Assembly: GCF_964340395.1 (NCBI RefSeq)
Contig: NC_135551.1
Span: 17,641,003 to 17,705,002 of the forward strand
Length of the DNA: 64,000 nucleotides
From: Glandiceps talaboti
Taxonomy: Eukaryota; Hemichordata; Enteropneusta; Spengelidae
Direction: 5' to 3'
A program made the translations under genes and the position numbers. Shown here one piece after another: positions 1 through 35,409 of the stretch. Below the pieces are notes generated by a model. That model was not told the origin of the DNA. It worked only from the letters and a program-made list of their open reading frames with translations, and did no database searches. Numbering within the stretch: the stretch's first letter is position 1; every line of letters starts with the position of its first letter.

Positions 1-1058
1 TTAGTTTTATTATCACCAAGTGAACAATCGACGACAGAACATTAATCGACACCACACAACATTAATCCCCTTGGACATTGCAAAATTCAAGGACGCACCT
101 GAGAGAGGTAAATGACAAGCAAACACGTGCTAGTATAGAAACAACTGTTCCTGACTGAATGTGATATTTTGTTAGCTAAATTTCTGCTCGGAGTCAACGA
201 TACTCTCGACACTCTCATTGTGACCTCGTTACAAGCGTGACCTATTGGATGTTATTACTAAATACATCTCGGGACAACTAAATTTGAATATGCCTTGACA
301 TTCTATTATTCATAAGAGAGAACGAATATAGTGCTTTGCAATCATTGGCGTTCGACGAAATTTCGATTTCATTGTCCTGCATAGCATATATATTCATGCA
401 TCCTGGCAGTCTGAGAGTGTTTGACAACAAATGTGGAATTGATTTAATTCGGACCACTGACTCGGTGCACGAGTTACTTCTTTTGGTCAAGATAAAGAGG
501 AAGTGAGACTAATAACCTAACACACTAAAGGTCTCAGATAAAATATCTCACACTCGTTAGGAAGTTGTAGTATTATACAAGCCAGAAAATTCCCGCGAGG
601 GATATTCCACCTCTGAACATTGGAGGAGTAGGATTCTGTCATTTAGTTTCCCTACCATTAGTCAAGATAAAACTCATTACCGACCCCCACTTTTCAAGCT
701 TAATATTAATTTTCAAATGTTATTGTATAGACTGTTTTTAAATAGTTAGATTTTGCCGTACAAGCAATTCAAATTAGTATGGACCATTGTACCTTTTGAC
801 ATAAAAGTGATCCTTTTTAGAATACATTGGCAGCCGACCACAATCCATACTTGATTTCCCGATTAACGAATGCATTAATGTCTCCATTTCTGTGTCTATT
901 GCATCCTTTATAATTCTGAAAACGTTGCTAACTTTAGCTAATTGTTATTTTCCCATAACTTAAACAGTAAACTTATAACTAGGTCACCAGGACAGAGACT
1001 AAGCAAAATATTGGTCGATGAATAATTATATCATCATTATATTTTTTTTTCTTGAAAG
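1..1058. other. Upstream DNA, no gene recognised
   Basis: This is either an intron of the receptor gene or its 5' flank. A polypyrimidine tract and AG at 1057-1058 end it as a splice acceptor. I see no signal-peptide exon, promoter or repeat family that I can defend. Confidence 0.4.
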
Positions 1059-24213
<23,155 letters not shown>

Positions 24214-24735
24214 AAAGAGAACATAATGTAATTTAGACTTCAAACAGACATGAAGGTGATAAAAGGGTGACCTATAGGGATGTTCATGTATACATTTAGA
24301 TATATGGTTTCACGTAATCTTACTGGAAACATGAGAGCGTTTCTTTGACCATTTTCTTTTATATTGTTAATCTTTTTGCATTCGTAATTTCATATTACAC
24401 TTGTTTATAAAGTTATTATATAATGAGTTTCTTGTAAAGTCGCCGTACTTGAAACTGTTTAATTTCATTTACTTAAGAAACTAACACTTGTTGAGTTTTA
24501 ATCAATAGTGGAACTTTTAGATAAAATGTAACTGTGCTCCATAATTCGCATTTCCTGACAAATTCTGTTAGAATTTGTGAAGGTCATGTACATAACTCTA
24601 AGCTATATGTCGGTATACTTGACTAACTGATCGACCTATTTAACAACAACAATATAGAATGATTCTATTTCGACCATTTAATAGTACAGATGGTGTCAGT
24701 AGTAAATGCAATAGCTGCATAAACGATAAATAAAA
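24214..24735 (+). other. Probable 3' UTR with AATAAA at 24729-24734
   Basis: The AT-rich, frame-free sequence after the stop codon contains a good poly(A) signal at 24729-24734 followed by A/T-rich and G-rich sequence (GGGGGG at about 24750). The end point is inferred. Confidence 0.5.
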
Positions 24736-25071
24736 AAAGTTTGATTTATGGGGGGTAAGACCTAGAATTAGAGCCCTCGTGATTTCAGCCTGTTTCTGTG
24801 CTACTGATCGATAATATCGACCACTGATTAAGATTTACAATGTCTAATTATTGTCATTTTACACATTTTCAGTGAGTACATTGTGGTTGTCTGATCGTAA
24901 AATTAGGTCCAGTTAAAACTAGTGCAGTTTTAACAAAGCAACAGATACACGTTTTTGCTCAAGATTTAAACTAGTCACTACAACACCTATGGATAATAAT
25001 GACCAATAATTAACAAATACAATGTCTTTCTATTAGTAAATGACCAAGTTTAGTGAATATATAATTTTAAC

Positions 25072-26690
25072 CTTCCGTAAGGAACGTTTTATATTAGGGA
25101 TCAAAAGTGTGTGTGTGTGTGTGTGTGTTAGTCTGTCTGTCGGCCTGTGTCACCGTTTTCTCAAAAACTGCTGTCTCAATTCAAACGAAATTTAGTGCAT
25201 ATATTCTAAGGGTAATGGCTAGAACTGAGTAGGTTTTAGTAAATATGCCATGAATATTAATTAGTTTCTTACATAATCAGACGATATTTAAGAATACATA
25301 TTTCACTGGCTCCCCAGCGTAGTGGTTATCACACAGGATAAGCAGTCAAGAGGTCATATGTTTGAATCCCACTGGAAACAGGTGATTTTTCTGTGACCGA
25401 CGCAAACCCAAGGTGAGGGTCCTACAGACTAGATGGGTAGGCTGAATCACCTAGCCATGTCTCATTTACAAGACGAGTGCGAATTTGGGGGACTCCTGAA
25501 GTAATGAGTCAAAAAGACAGAGACGAGTACCCACATGGAGCCCGCAGGTACTATGTTTACCGGGCCTGGGTGACCCTGGGATAGCCTGTGGACTGACTGC
25601 AACATAGCCCTGTCATGTAGTCTCAAACCTGATTGGAACTCTATAGTAATGTGTGTGGTTGTTTGTACATGTCTGCATAAAAGAAAATCGCTGGGAGCAA
25701 TTCCCAACACATTTTTTTAAAATGCATATTGCAAATTTAATATAATTTGGTAAATACATTGATGATCACAATACGCATGTGTCGTATAATTTTTGATAAT
25801 GTAGCTTGTAGTTTTTATGACTCATTTGGATAATTAATTATTTTTAGTAATTACACTATAACTGAAGAATGCATCCTAATTTGGCACGTACTTCAAACAT
25901 AAGAAAAGGCACATTTGCTGAAAAGCTTGACAAGCTTTTAGTAATTAGGCTATAAATGAAGAGTGCAAGCTTCAAGTTCCATATAATTTGGTTTGTACAT
26001 TCACGGTACCAGGGTGCACATTTCTCGCAAAGCTTACTGATCTAGTTGTAATTAGTCATTTGCATAATAAATGCTTTTAAGTGATCAGGCTATTTTTTTA
26101 AAAAGCACCCGTCAACTTAAAAATAATTTTATTCATACATTGTGGTGACAAAGCTCATACACCATATAAACTTTCATAATGTAGTTTTTAGTTTTAATGA
26201 CTCTTTCGCGTAATTAATAATTTTCAGTGATTACGCTATATCTTAAGAATACACGTTTCAAATTTGATATAATTTGCAACATCCATCAACCATAACAAAG
26301 TGCATATCTTCTAAAAATCTTTGTATGTGCCTTTTAATTTTGATGACTAATTTGCGTAATTAACGATTGTCAGTAATTAGGATAAATCTTCAAATGTATA
26401 CTACATATGCTAATTTGGTACATAATTAAAACATAACTAATCGCACATGTTCTGAAAAGCATGGTGATGTAGCTTTTAGTTTTAATGACTTGTTTGCACA
26501 ATTATTGATTGTCAGTAATTAGGCTATATCTTACAAATGCACTCTTCAAATTCAATACAATGCGGTACATACTCCAAAGATAACTAATCACATATGATTA
26601 CAACAATTATTGTGTGTAGTGTAGGAAGGAAAATCTAAAGACTTTGCCCTTACGGGGGAGGCATTCATTTTAAATCTAGATTGTTACTTG
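25072..26690. repeat. 143-bp tandem-repeat element (non-autonomous transposon-like)
   Basis: It opens with CCTTCCGTAAGGAACG, a (GT)n run at 25107-25130 and GTCTGTCTGTC. About six units then begin with GTAATTAGGCTATA-like sequence near 25849, 25940, 26083, 26227, 26371 and 26512 (spacing mostly 141-144 bp). It ends near TTTGCCCTTACGGGGGAGGC. The same left and right ends bracket a shorter copy at 18.67-19.19 kb. The layout of microsatellite plus tandem core recalls pearl/HINE Helitron-derived elements, but no terminal hairpin was proven. Confidence 0.6.
25306..25715 (+). mobile_element. tRNA-derived SINE inserted in the 143-bp array
   Basis: It begins GGCTCCCCAGCGTAGTGG with an A-box-like TAGTGGTTATCAC and a B-box-like GGTCATATGTTTGAATCC about 35 bp on, then a unique body ending AATTCCCAACACATTTTTTT. 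Imperfect flanking repeats (AGAATACATATTTC and AAAATGCATATTGC) fit a target duplication. The tRNA part lacks good stem pairing, so it is not a functional tRNA gene. Confidence 0.7.
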
Positions 26691-27242
26691 ATGTAAAAAG
26701 TGCTTGATGTAAAAAATGTTCCCGGTGCAGGTAGTGCATGTTTAAATAGTTATATTATGTGTACAATAACAGTCACAGGCGTTATTGGATTCTAAATCCA
26801 TGTACGAGGCTGTGATTATGAATATGATACAAGTATGTGATATGCTGTTCCTGGACAGAGTCTGCTGTCACAAGGTGTATTACATAACTTTATTACTATT
26901 GTTTTTCTCTTTTCATTACTATGTACAGCATAATTGTTTATTGTCAACTACAAAGGAAGTTGACCTTTAACCCCCCCACCACCACAGTGTTGTGTTGTTG
27001 TGTAGAGCAGATTTAGAAGTAGCAATATTCAATTTGAGATATTTGTTTATTGATTGCTCTCTTTTTATTTGTTTAAAGTCGATTAGTTATTGTACGTACA
27101 GTACTTATGCCTTTTCCAAAATACTTTCCATGTATATTTCTAACTGCATTTTGTATTGGTTGTTTGTGTTTGATTTGTAGTTATAATTGATGTATATGTA
27201 TATATATATTACTATTTATTGTATATTTTTAAATGAAACTGC

Positions 27243-27245
<3 letters not shown>

Positions 27246-27312
<67 letters not shown>

Positions 27313-27323
27313 AAATCCCATCA

Positions 27324-27395
<72 letters not shown>

Positions 27396-27400
27396 GATTA
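27246..27400. repeat. Two (TA)n arrays with an inverted AATCCCATCA pair
   Basis: (TA)n at 27246-27310, then CCAAATCCCATCACC, then (TA)n at 27325-27391, then GATGGGATTAG. The AATCCCATC/GATGGGATT pair flanks the second array, so the whole could extrude as a hairpin. Confidence 0.85.
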
Positions 27401-28111
27401 GATGTATGAATATTATGTATAATTCAATTATCCGGATATATTTCATTTGATCAGAAACTTAATTGGTTTTTATTGATTGATTGGTGGATCTTAAAGTAAT
27501 TAGTTGTTATTGATTGGTGGATCTTAAAGTAATTAATAGTATATGTATAAATGTTAGTAGTCAGTCAAACAGGCAGCCACAGAGCATTTAGCTATCAGTA
27601 TATTCCGTTACAGAAAAAACGTACACAGGTGCTGAAGGGCTACAAGTATACGTTTTAAATGTTAAATATTTCATCTTAAAATGAATGTTACTTATTGTTG
27701 TAAACTGTATTTTGAGATCGATGTGTAACGAGTATGAAATGGTAATTTTAATGAAACACATTAGATGTATTCATTCAAGTATTGCAAATATAATTATAGT
27801 ACATAAAGTTCGGGAGTTCGAGACACCGAAATTTTGATGGGTAATATACCAAAATAAAGATCACAGCAACATACAATGTTCACATCTGATAAAAACAAAT
27901 GAACATCAATTTGAAGTCCAAACGGCGCATGCTCAGATGCTAAGGATTGTGGGATTATTTGTCATTGTGGTAATCTCTTGATCTATATTTCCAGGTTTGA
28001 TAAGAAGGCTAGTGATCATAAAGCTGATGATCAGTGTAACCTAGACAACCGCAGTTGTGACGCATATACTTGCAAACAATGTAGCAGTTTGATTAAATTG
28101 ATTATTTTATA

Positions 28112-28208
28112 TTATACTATATTATGTTACATTATGTTACATTATACTATATTATATTATATTATATTATATTATATTATATTATATTATATTATATTAT
28201 ATTATATC
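28112..28208. repeat. (ATATT)n microsatellite
   Basis: About 18 imperfect TATAT/TATTA units. Open frames across it are low complexity. Confidence 0.93.
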
Positions 28209-30962
28209 ATATTACATCTGCCATTATTTGAATTATTTACGAAAGGAATAATACATTGCCCACAATGCAACATTCAAGATTAAAGATGGTGAACTTGCAA
28301 GTTCTAACTGTAGTCATATGTAGCAAGTTGTGTTGGCGGTAGAATGATAACATTTGTTAGACTACACTATCAGCGAGTGCAAAATGAAAGGTTTCAGGAA
28401 AAGAAATGTGGCTGCATACCACACCATACAGTCACAACTTAGCTGTAAGGGGCAGTTCATGTTGGCATCTAGCTAATTAGTATTATACGCCCATCTGATC
28501 TGATCTCCAAAATACTTGTATTAAAACAATCTTCAAATCTGGAGTATAAAATAATGTTGACATTAAATACAATATTTTAATAAAATAATAAAATAAATGA
28601 ATAAAAAAAGCTCTTTACAATTATTACCCATGGCACGGATCTATAGTGGCACAATGGCCCTTTACACTTCGATCCTCACTGGGGGCATACAATCGATGCA
28701 GTCTTTATAAACGCATGGTATTAAAGCATTCGCATTGCAACCTCTATCCTACCTGGTCCCCAATTATACACCTGAGTTGACTGAGGCACAGTCGTGGTTC
28801 AAATGTTGCTCAAGGAAACAAACGGCACTCTAACCATTCGCCCATCATGACTATAAATCCAACGATGAAGTATAATTTAGTATGATTTCAGTTCATTTAA
28901 TCTCACGAGGCAATCCAGTACGCATAAATTACATCTTACTGTGGCCACTAGATGGCGCTATTGTGAGTCAAATTAGGATGTTCGGTTGTAACTACAATCT
29001 GTTTTTATGTCATTAGGCCATGTGTAGGATGACATATAACATGAGTTAGATCACTGATTATGGCACTAGCACAGCAGCTTTGACCAACAACTGGAATGTA
29101 CGTATCACAGATCAGTATTATACAGGTGCAGCCAACGAGAATAGATGTGTTTTTCATTAATTAGATGTTATTCCAGACGTGAGTATACAATTGTTTTCTA
29201 TCAATGCGCATCACCTATCTGAACATGAATAATTTATATAATACCAACATATTTTCAGAATCTTTTCAGCATCTTCAAAACAATTTTGGACAAGGACGTC
29301 TTTTAGAGATTTCAAAACATAACAATTTACAAACACTATGCATCGACAAAATGGACATTAAATTTCTTGGTTTTTGATCGGGTATTGAATCAAAGTATTG
29401 GCGAAATCCATAGATGATCTGATTCCCATACATAAATTGACCATTTCAGTACATTGTAACGCTAGAAATCTCCCAAAAGGTGAACAGAAATACATACGTA
29501 TGCATATACGCACATTGTGTTGTCAGTTGAGTTGGAGAATTTAAAGCAGATGATATTTTGTGGATAAAATCCAAGTACAAACAATAATATACAGTATGGA
29601 GTCAACGATCATGTCAACTTGTACTCAAATGTACATGTATGTGTACACTTACTTTGAAGATTTTGTGATAAAAGACTGAACCTAGCTGCGTAGATGGAAT
29701 TCTCAAGGACTGATGGTATTTTAGGTATTACAAATTATTTTGGCGATTTTAGAGTTTTAGATTTGTTTGATACAGATAATTAAAAAATAATCAAACTTTG
29801 TTAGACCAGATATCATCAACTAGTACATGCCAATAGCAATGATGTTTTTTCCTAAATTTGAATTTTTTAAAAGTGGTTTATGTCTAATTTTTCAAAGATT
29901 CACACAATTTGGTTACCATGGCAACTCTTGTTCATTAAATGACCACTTTTGTGAACTCAGCATGACAAACCCTTGGCAATGGGGTCAATGTGCAAATAAG
30001 ATATTTATCAGATTTATAATATTATTTGTGAGATGTATGTTTATGTAATGAAAACATAATTTTCATGTCTACCGTATGTTTCCATGGAAACAGCTATCCA
30101 ATTTTATACAATTTATGTTACACCAGGTAGCACTAACTCATAATAAAATGACCCCCCCCCTTTTTTTTGAACTTAGCATAACAAACTACCCCAGGTAGGG
30201 TGGTTAACATTCAAATAAACATGATTATTACAAATATTATTATTTCTATATAATATTTATCTAATTATTATTATTTATTTGTACTCCTAAGTGTGATCGT
30301 GAGTTAGTGGCATTACTCTTAGAGATACAGTAAAGTGGCTTGGTTTTGACATAAAAGAGAACTTTAGGTGTGCTCATCGGTCATTACAAAAGTTTAAATT
30401 TTTACCCCCAAATGTGCCATAAGTTACCTATTGGTTGTCAAATCGCCGTTTATATGTTTTCTAGAGCAATCAGTCTGTCAATAGTAACTAAAATATCTAA
30501 CATGGATAGATTATTCCGTTATCTGCTTGCTAACTAATTGCCTAAATCTATAAGTATTCTATACTGTATTTTATTACAAATTTTGGCAGGTTTATTATAC
30601 ATTTTTTACTGAAATTTAGGACAAATATTGGCACATTTTATTACAATTGTTGTTCAAAGATTTTAGTACAAATGTCGTCAGTTTATTATAAATGTCGGAA
30701 TTATCACAAATGTCAGTTGTTCAATGCTGTCGGCTTTAAAAAATTGAATATCATTACAGTATGTACCACTAAATTTACGCTTGTAGTAAAGTTGAATGCT
30801 CATGTCCCAAGAATTTTGTGGAGTTTATTTTTTGGAAAGTTGATTACAGTAAATGTAGACGGTAGCATAATTTAAATCAATGGTTTAAACCTCAAAAGAA
30901 ATGAAATGTAATATTTGCACAAAGTTGTCAAGGTAACTATAAAAAACCACACACATAAAAAT

Positions 30963-31027
30963 AAATAAATAAATCCATACATATATACATACATCCATAC
31001 ATCCATCCATACATACATACATACACA

Positions 31028-31058
<31 letters not shown>

Positions 31059-31085
31059 CATACATACATACATACATACATACAT
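30963..31085. repeat. (CATA)n microsatellite
   Basis: Imperfect then perfect CATA units, longest at 31033-31085. Confidence 0.94.
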
Positions 31086-32055
31086 TGTCCAAGTTTAAAA
31101 CATCTACCGATGTCTAATCCAAAAATAGGGATTTAGGGATTTCCAGTCATAAACATTCAATTTTCGCTCCCTCTAACAACATATGTGCTTTTGTTTTTAA
31201 GGGTGACTGTAATGTTACCCATTTGTCAAAAGAGGGCATTTGACCACGTGCGATAAAAGTTGGTATTACTTTTATGAAATAAGTAAATAATGAACTTAAG
31301 CTTGTCGTAGATGTCGCTCGTATGGTCAACCATTCCTCAATATGATCAGTATAGTAGATGATCATTTTCTGTTACAGCTGTCAAGTGCACTGATATATTC
31401 ATGGTGTTGATAAACCATAATATACCTAATACAGTTGAGGTCAATATGGTAGCATACTCATGAAGTTACTTGTACCATTTTCTGGGACGTAGCTTATGTA
31501 GCAGCTTGAAGTTAAACGATATATAGTTATGTTATTGGTTAGTCATGTTCTTGTTTGAATTTTGTATTTTATTTTTTCCAATGCATGATAAAAACACCTA
31601 CAAAACATGCATACAGCAATAAATATATTGTATTTAATTATTAACACCCGTTTGATTGGTTGTCCAGTATGTAAATGTATGCAATGGATATGAAAAGCAT
31701 ATTCCTGAATATTCATACCATGTATTCTTCTCAGTTTACATCAACAATATGCACACATTCTCGGAATATTCTCTAATTTATAATCAGAATATCAAGATAT
31801 TCTCTACATATGCAGTAGAGAATTCACACCAAAATATGGGCATATGCATAGGTATGTCATGTGAGAATATGATGAGAATATTATGTTACAAAGTGGTTCA
31901 TCTTCTCATCGTTTTTCATGCTATTCTGATGAGCAAACGACGACTCCAAATTCTTGGAATATGTCTCCATATGTCTGAATACCTGAATATACCAGAACAT
32001 ATTTTCTAGCCATTCACGGGTTTTCAGATGCGAATATGCTGCATTTGGTGCAGTG

Positions 32056-32342
32056 GATATCTACCAAACTACACTCGTGAACTTTTCAAAATCAAACAAA
32101 TTATCTTTGGTTCCGTTATTGTTTACACTCTGGAGGACTTATCGGGTGAAGACATTGAAGGCACGTTTTATGAGCAAGAATTATCACTTGATATAACTAA
32201 AGAATCGAAGGAATATAAGGTTGAAAAAATATTACGTAAGAAAAAAATCAAAGGTCATGAACATGCATTGGTAAAATGGTTATGATATGACGATAAATTC
32301 AATTCTTTGGAACCGATTGAAAATATTAAAAAAATAATATAA
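32056..32342 (+). pseudogene. Integrase C-terminal fragment with chromodomain (Polinton type)
   Basis: From about 32060 it reads GYLPNYTRELFKIKQIIFGS, then VYTLEDLSGEDIEGTFYEQE, the C-terminal beta-barrel of Polinton/retroviral-type integrases. A chromodomain follows from YKVEKILRKKKIKGHEHALV. A TGA at 32283-32285 interrupts the chromodomain where a Gly codon is expected, and a conserved Trp a few residues on is Leu. The frame continues to TAA at 32340-32342. The catalytic DDE core is absent, so the copy cannot integrate. The sequence left of about 32056 does not resemble integrase, marking a deletion breakpoint. Confidence 0.82.
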
Positions 32343-32368
32343 TATAATATAATTGGTATAGGATAAAC

Positions 32369-32729
32369 ATGTTTAATAAAGAACATAATATAACCAAATT
32401 TTTAGATAAGTTCAAAGACGTCCTTGGTTTTAATAGAGAGCTGGAATGGGACAACCTCAGAAGGAAAAAATATGCTTGTATTAATTGTAAATACAGGGGC
32501 AAAATTGAAAGATACATCTCTTTACCAACTTATTTTATCCTTTTGTCAAGAAGTCGAAAAAAAGAATTTTTTTAAACGTATTGAATTCTTAGCTCTATTT
32601 CCAGAGCCACAGAACAATCAAGAGGCTAGATTTTTGAATGAATACTGGGTTCTTAAATTAATACAAGATACTAGGAACAGATGTATATTTCAAGATAGAG
32701 GTGGAAATTTATTAGTATGTTTTATATAG
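32369..32729 (+). pseudogene. Small unknown viral gene with one frameshift
   Basis: ATG at 32369 follows an AT-rich leader (repeated TATAA). The first frame reads MFNKEHNITKFLDKFKDVLG. Near 32460-32475 the frame shifts and then runs open to TAG at 32727-32729, including FFKRIEFLALFPEPQNNQEA. The length would be about 120 residues. No family was recognised. The next gene's ATG (32717) overlaps its stop region. Confidence 0.55.
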
Positions 32730-33910
32730 ACCCTGAAAAAAATGTGGAGATCAGGATTACCAGAGTCAACGAATTCGAAGTCGACGAATTTTACGAAGAT
32801 AAAGTCAAAGAAACAACCTTCAACTCTTTCAACTGTGCCGGAACTGCAGCCTCATTTTCCAAAACCATTTACGTTAGCAAAGCAAAATGCTAATTATGCA
32901 CTACATCAACCATTTAATAAACAATTATCCATGGATTTACGAGATACACTCGTCAACATGGATGTTTATGTAGGTGAAACTGGATTCAATATAAAGGTGA
33001 GGGATATATTCAAAAACTACATATTAATTTATAGAAATGCAGGCAGTGCCAACAAGTGGTTGAAAGGACCAAATATACATTACTGGGACCAACGGTTAAA
33101 TTTTGCTGTTTGGTTAGCTACGACCGGATGCGGTGTTAGTATTCACGATCAACTGTATAATGAAAATATTCCTAAACAGATTGTATCATTTCTTAGATTC
33201 CACGTGTATTTTACGATACGTCGTATATTGAATGAGCTTTCTTGCCCACTACCCGATGATATTGATACATTTAGTAAAGCCGATAATTTAATCGATGTAC
33301 CGACCTATCATAGAATATTTGATGAATTCGGACTAGATTATAATACAGATTTCAGATTCACGTATGACAAAGCGGGAAACAATGGTATAGGTGTCGGATA
33401 TGAGTGGTGGGGAGGTAAAGCACATATAAAAGATATCCAATATAAATTTCAAGATATAATGGTTGAATTACCTGATGCTCCAGATGAGGCCCGCAGGAGT
33501 TATCATTGGCATAATTTTCAAAATGCCGACTATAAACCATACAACTACTTTGTTTTAGAAAACAGTACAGGTTTCACACAAGCGGGTTTAGGACGATTGA
33601 AGCTTATGTATATTGTATGTTAGGAAGTCAAGCAAACAAACGAGTAAGTATAGCAGACTCTGGCGGTGCCGGCCAAGAAACGAGACAAAAAATGATTTCA
33701 TTACTTGAGGATGAGACGAGAGGCATCAATGAGGATAATAGTATACCCCGTTACCAAAAAGTAATCAATACAACGAGGGTAATGTTAGATCTAGCCATTT
33801 CTCCTTCTTTATGGTTAATTCCGAGTAAAATGATTATAAATTTGAATACGAATGTGGCGGGTTATAACAATTTCTTACAACAGGCAACAGAACATATGAA
33901 GTTCGGTTAG
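32717..33910 (+). pseudogene. Viral gene of about 395 codons, two frameshifts, possible structural protein
   Basis: The ATG at 32717 opens a frame with VNEFEVDEFYEDKVKETTF that stops at 32891-32893. The second frame (open from 32742) carries most of the protein, with YALHQPFNKQLSMDLRDTLV, SANKWLKGPNIHYWDQRLNF and FHVYFTIRRILNELSCPLP, and stops at 33621. The third frame runs to TAG at 33908-33910 and contains YQKVINTTRVMLDLAISPSL. Breaks lie near 32885 and near 33597, the latter probably a small deletion. I recognise this as a recurrent companion of integrase/capsid elements in invertebrate genomes but cannot assign a function. A minor capsid or virion role is a guess from its position. Confidence 0.6.
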
Positions 33911-33931
33911 AACAACAACATAAATAATGAT

Positions 33932-34141
33932 GTGAAAAAATCAGCATTAAAGGAAATGGAAGGTCACCCCGATCCAGTTCAACGACTCGACAGTTCAGTT
34001 GACAGCCCAGTCGAAACGGTAGCAGAAGTTGAAGCGGTAGCAGAGGTAGCAACTTGTACACCAGAGCACAACATAGTTCATGAATATTCAACGATTGGAA
34101 TAATAGTTGGGGCAATATTTCTAAGTTACATATTTATATAA
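33932..34141 (+). CDS. Small single-pass membrane protein of viral element
   Basis: About 69 residues read from a GTG at 33932 (no ATG in frame nearby; the frame is open upstream to about 33911). It has a polar, acidic N-terminal half (KEMEGHPDPVQRLDSSVDS, VAEVEAVAEVA) and a hydrophobic C-terminal segment STIGIIVGAIFLSYIFI that would span a membrane. No homologue recognised. It sits between two other structural-looking genes. Confidence 0.5.
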   Translation: MKKSALKEMEGHPDPVQRLDSSVDSPVETVAEVEAVAEVATCTPEHNIVHEYSTIGIIVGAIFLSYIFI

Positions 34142-34170
34142 GATTTATTTAACTTTGCTGTAAGATAGCT

Positions 34171-35367
34171 GACTTTGACCCTGTTGATATTGATCCTTTT
34201 AAGGAAGACGTAGATTATGAAGATCCTGGTGAAGACTTTGAAATGACAGAGTATAAACAAGATTCGCTGGATTTGCTGGAACTAACGGAGCAAGAAACAT
34301 CATTCACAGACCCGGCAGCTCCTGCAGTAGATAAACTTACTGAATAAAAACTAAAGTATTGTTGGAAACTATTGACGCAGTTATAAAAAAAAGTGACATG
34401 GAAGTTAATCGAAGTGAATATGCAAAGGATGGAGGGTTGTATGATAAAATAAAAAAGCAACGAATTACAAGAAATGGTAAACTTTTAGCTAAAAGTACAA
34501 TAAAAGGTAAAATTGGTACTGCAGCTGCTAATAGGCTTTTCTTAGACACTTCATATAAATCGAAAAATTTCGATAAACAAGAGCCTTTAAATGTGGATGA
34601 AGTTGAAGCTATAGATCTCACACCACCAATGATTGGTCATTTAAGAGACTATCAGGCCTACCTCAGAAGAGACACTGCAGGTAATAAAGATGAAGTCGGT
34701 AAGGTTGAAAACAAAATTGAAGAATGGAATGAACTCAATCCTGAATATACAGTCATGCATAAAGAACTTGATACAGCAGTCAAGAGTTTAGAAGATTTGT
34801 ATGATAGAAAAAGAGAATTGGAAAACAAACAAAAAAATCGAAGAATTATCGGAAGATGAAAAAATGGAATTAGGTAGAATTCAGATTAATATCCTAAAAT
34901 ATAATAAAGAATCTAATACTTTACGCAATAAGTTAGTTGAGACATCTGCTTTGAAAGAAGTACTCAAACACCCAAAACTTAGTATTAAAGATAAGCTAAT
35001 AATTCTTTTCAAATGCAATGGAGTTAATATAGTTTCATTGGCAACAGCACTCGGTTTGGTCATAACTACCATAGCCATTGCATTAGGAGTGCCGAAGGCT
35101 GTACCCACCCAATCTGGTAGTGGTATCAGAAGCAGTGGGGGTGGCGGTGGCCCAGTCAAAGCAGTTATTAAACGTGTTGCGGATGCACTGAAATGGCTCG
35201 GTAATAAAGCAGAGATGGCACTGCCGGGTATTAAAGGTTCTATTGTATCTTTTGTTTTAAAAACAGCGGGACAAGTGATAGGATTTATAGGTGAGCATGT
35301 CTGGTTGTTGGCAACTGCAATAGTGATGTACCTTTATGAACGGATTTTTAAACAGACCTCTAAATGA
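34171..35367 (+). pseudogene. Viral membrane protein with coiled region, two frame breaks
   Basis: An acidic N-terminal stretch (34171-34347, for example FKEDVDYEDPGEDFEMTEY) is in one frame. The body is in a second frame from 34359 (VNRSEYAKDGGLYDKIKKQR, HLRDYQAYLRRDTAGNKDEV), and the C-terminal third is in a third frame from about 34830 to TGA at 35365. The C-terminal part has a hydrophobic helix (LATALGLVITTIAIALGV), a Gly-rich linker, an amphipathic stretch (VIKRVADALKWLGNKAEMAL) and a second hydrophobic helix (EHVWLLATAIVMYLYER). Charged coiled-coil-like sequence lies at 34680-34860. I infer a virion or membrane-interacting protein of unknown name. Whether the acidic stretch belongs to the same gene is uncertain. 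Confidence 0.55.
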
Positions 35368-35383
35368 AAAAAATATATATATA

Positions 35384-35409
35384 TTTTGTATTTTATATAG
35401 TATAAGAAA
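35384..35409 (+). promoter_or_regulatory. AT-rich viral leader motif before the duplicate gene
   Basis: TTTTGTATTTTATATAG then TATAAGAAAA immediately before ATG 35410. Near-identical to the leader of the capsid gene. Interpreted as a viral promoter or leader element. Confidence 0.45.

Larger units (their letters stand above)
24760..32055. other. Intergenic repeat-rich region, no gene recognised
   Basis: It contains a 143-bp tandem family with an inserted SINE, (TA)n pairs, (ATATT)n, (CATA)n, a second SINE-like stretch near 28640-28870 with a CTCAAGGAAACAAACGGCAC type motif, and A/T-rich low-complexity DNA. Short open frames (for example 26785-26970, 27978-28283, 29827-30048) lack homology or splice context that I can defend. 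Confidence 0.55.

Noticed and set aside
25306-25370. Possible tRNA gene
   Set aside because: A-box and B-box-like sequences are present, but acceptor and anticodon stems do not pair, and a 400-bp body with target duplication follows, so it is a SINE.
25849-26640. CRISPR-like periodicity
   Set aside because: The units are diverged 143-bp repeats without short identical repeats and unique spacers, in an animal genome.
27978-28283. Cysteine-containing open frame CNLDNRSCDAYTCKQC as an exon
   Set aside because: It runs into an (ATATT)n array, has no recognised domain, and the splice signals are weak.
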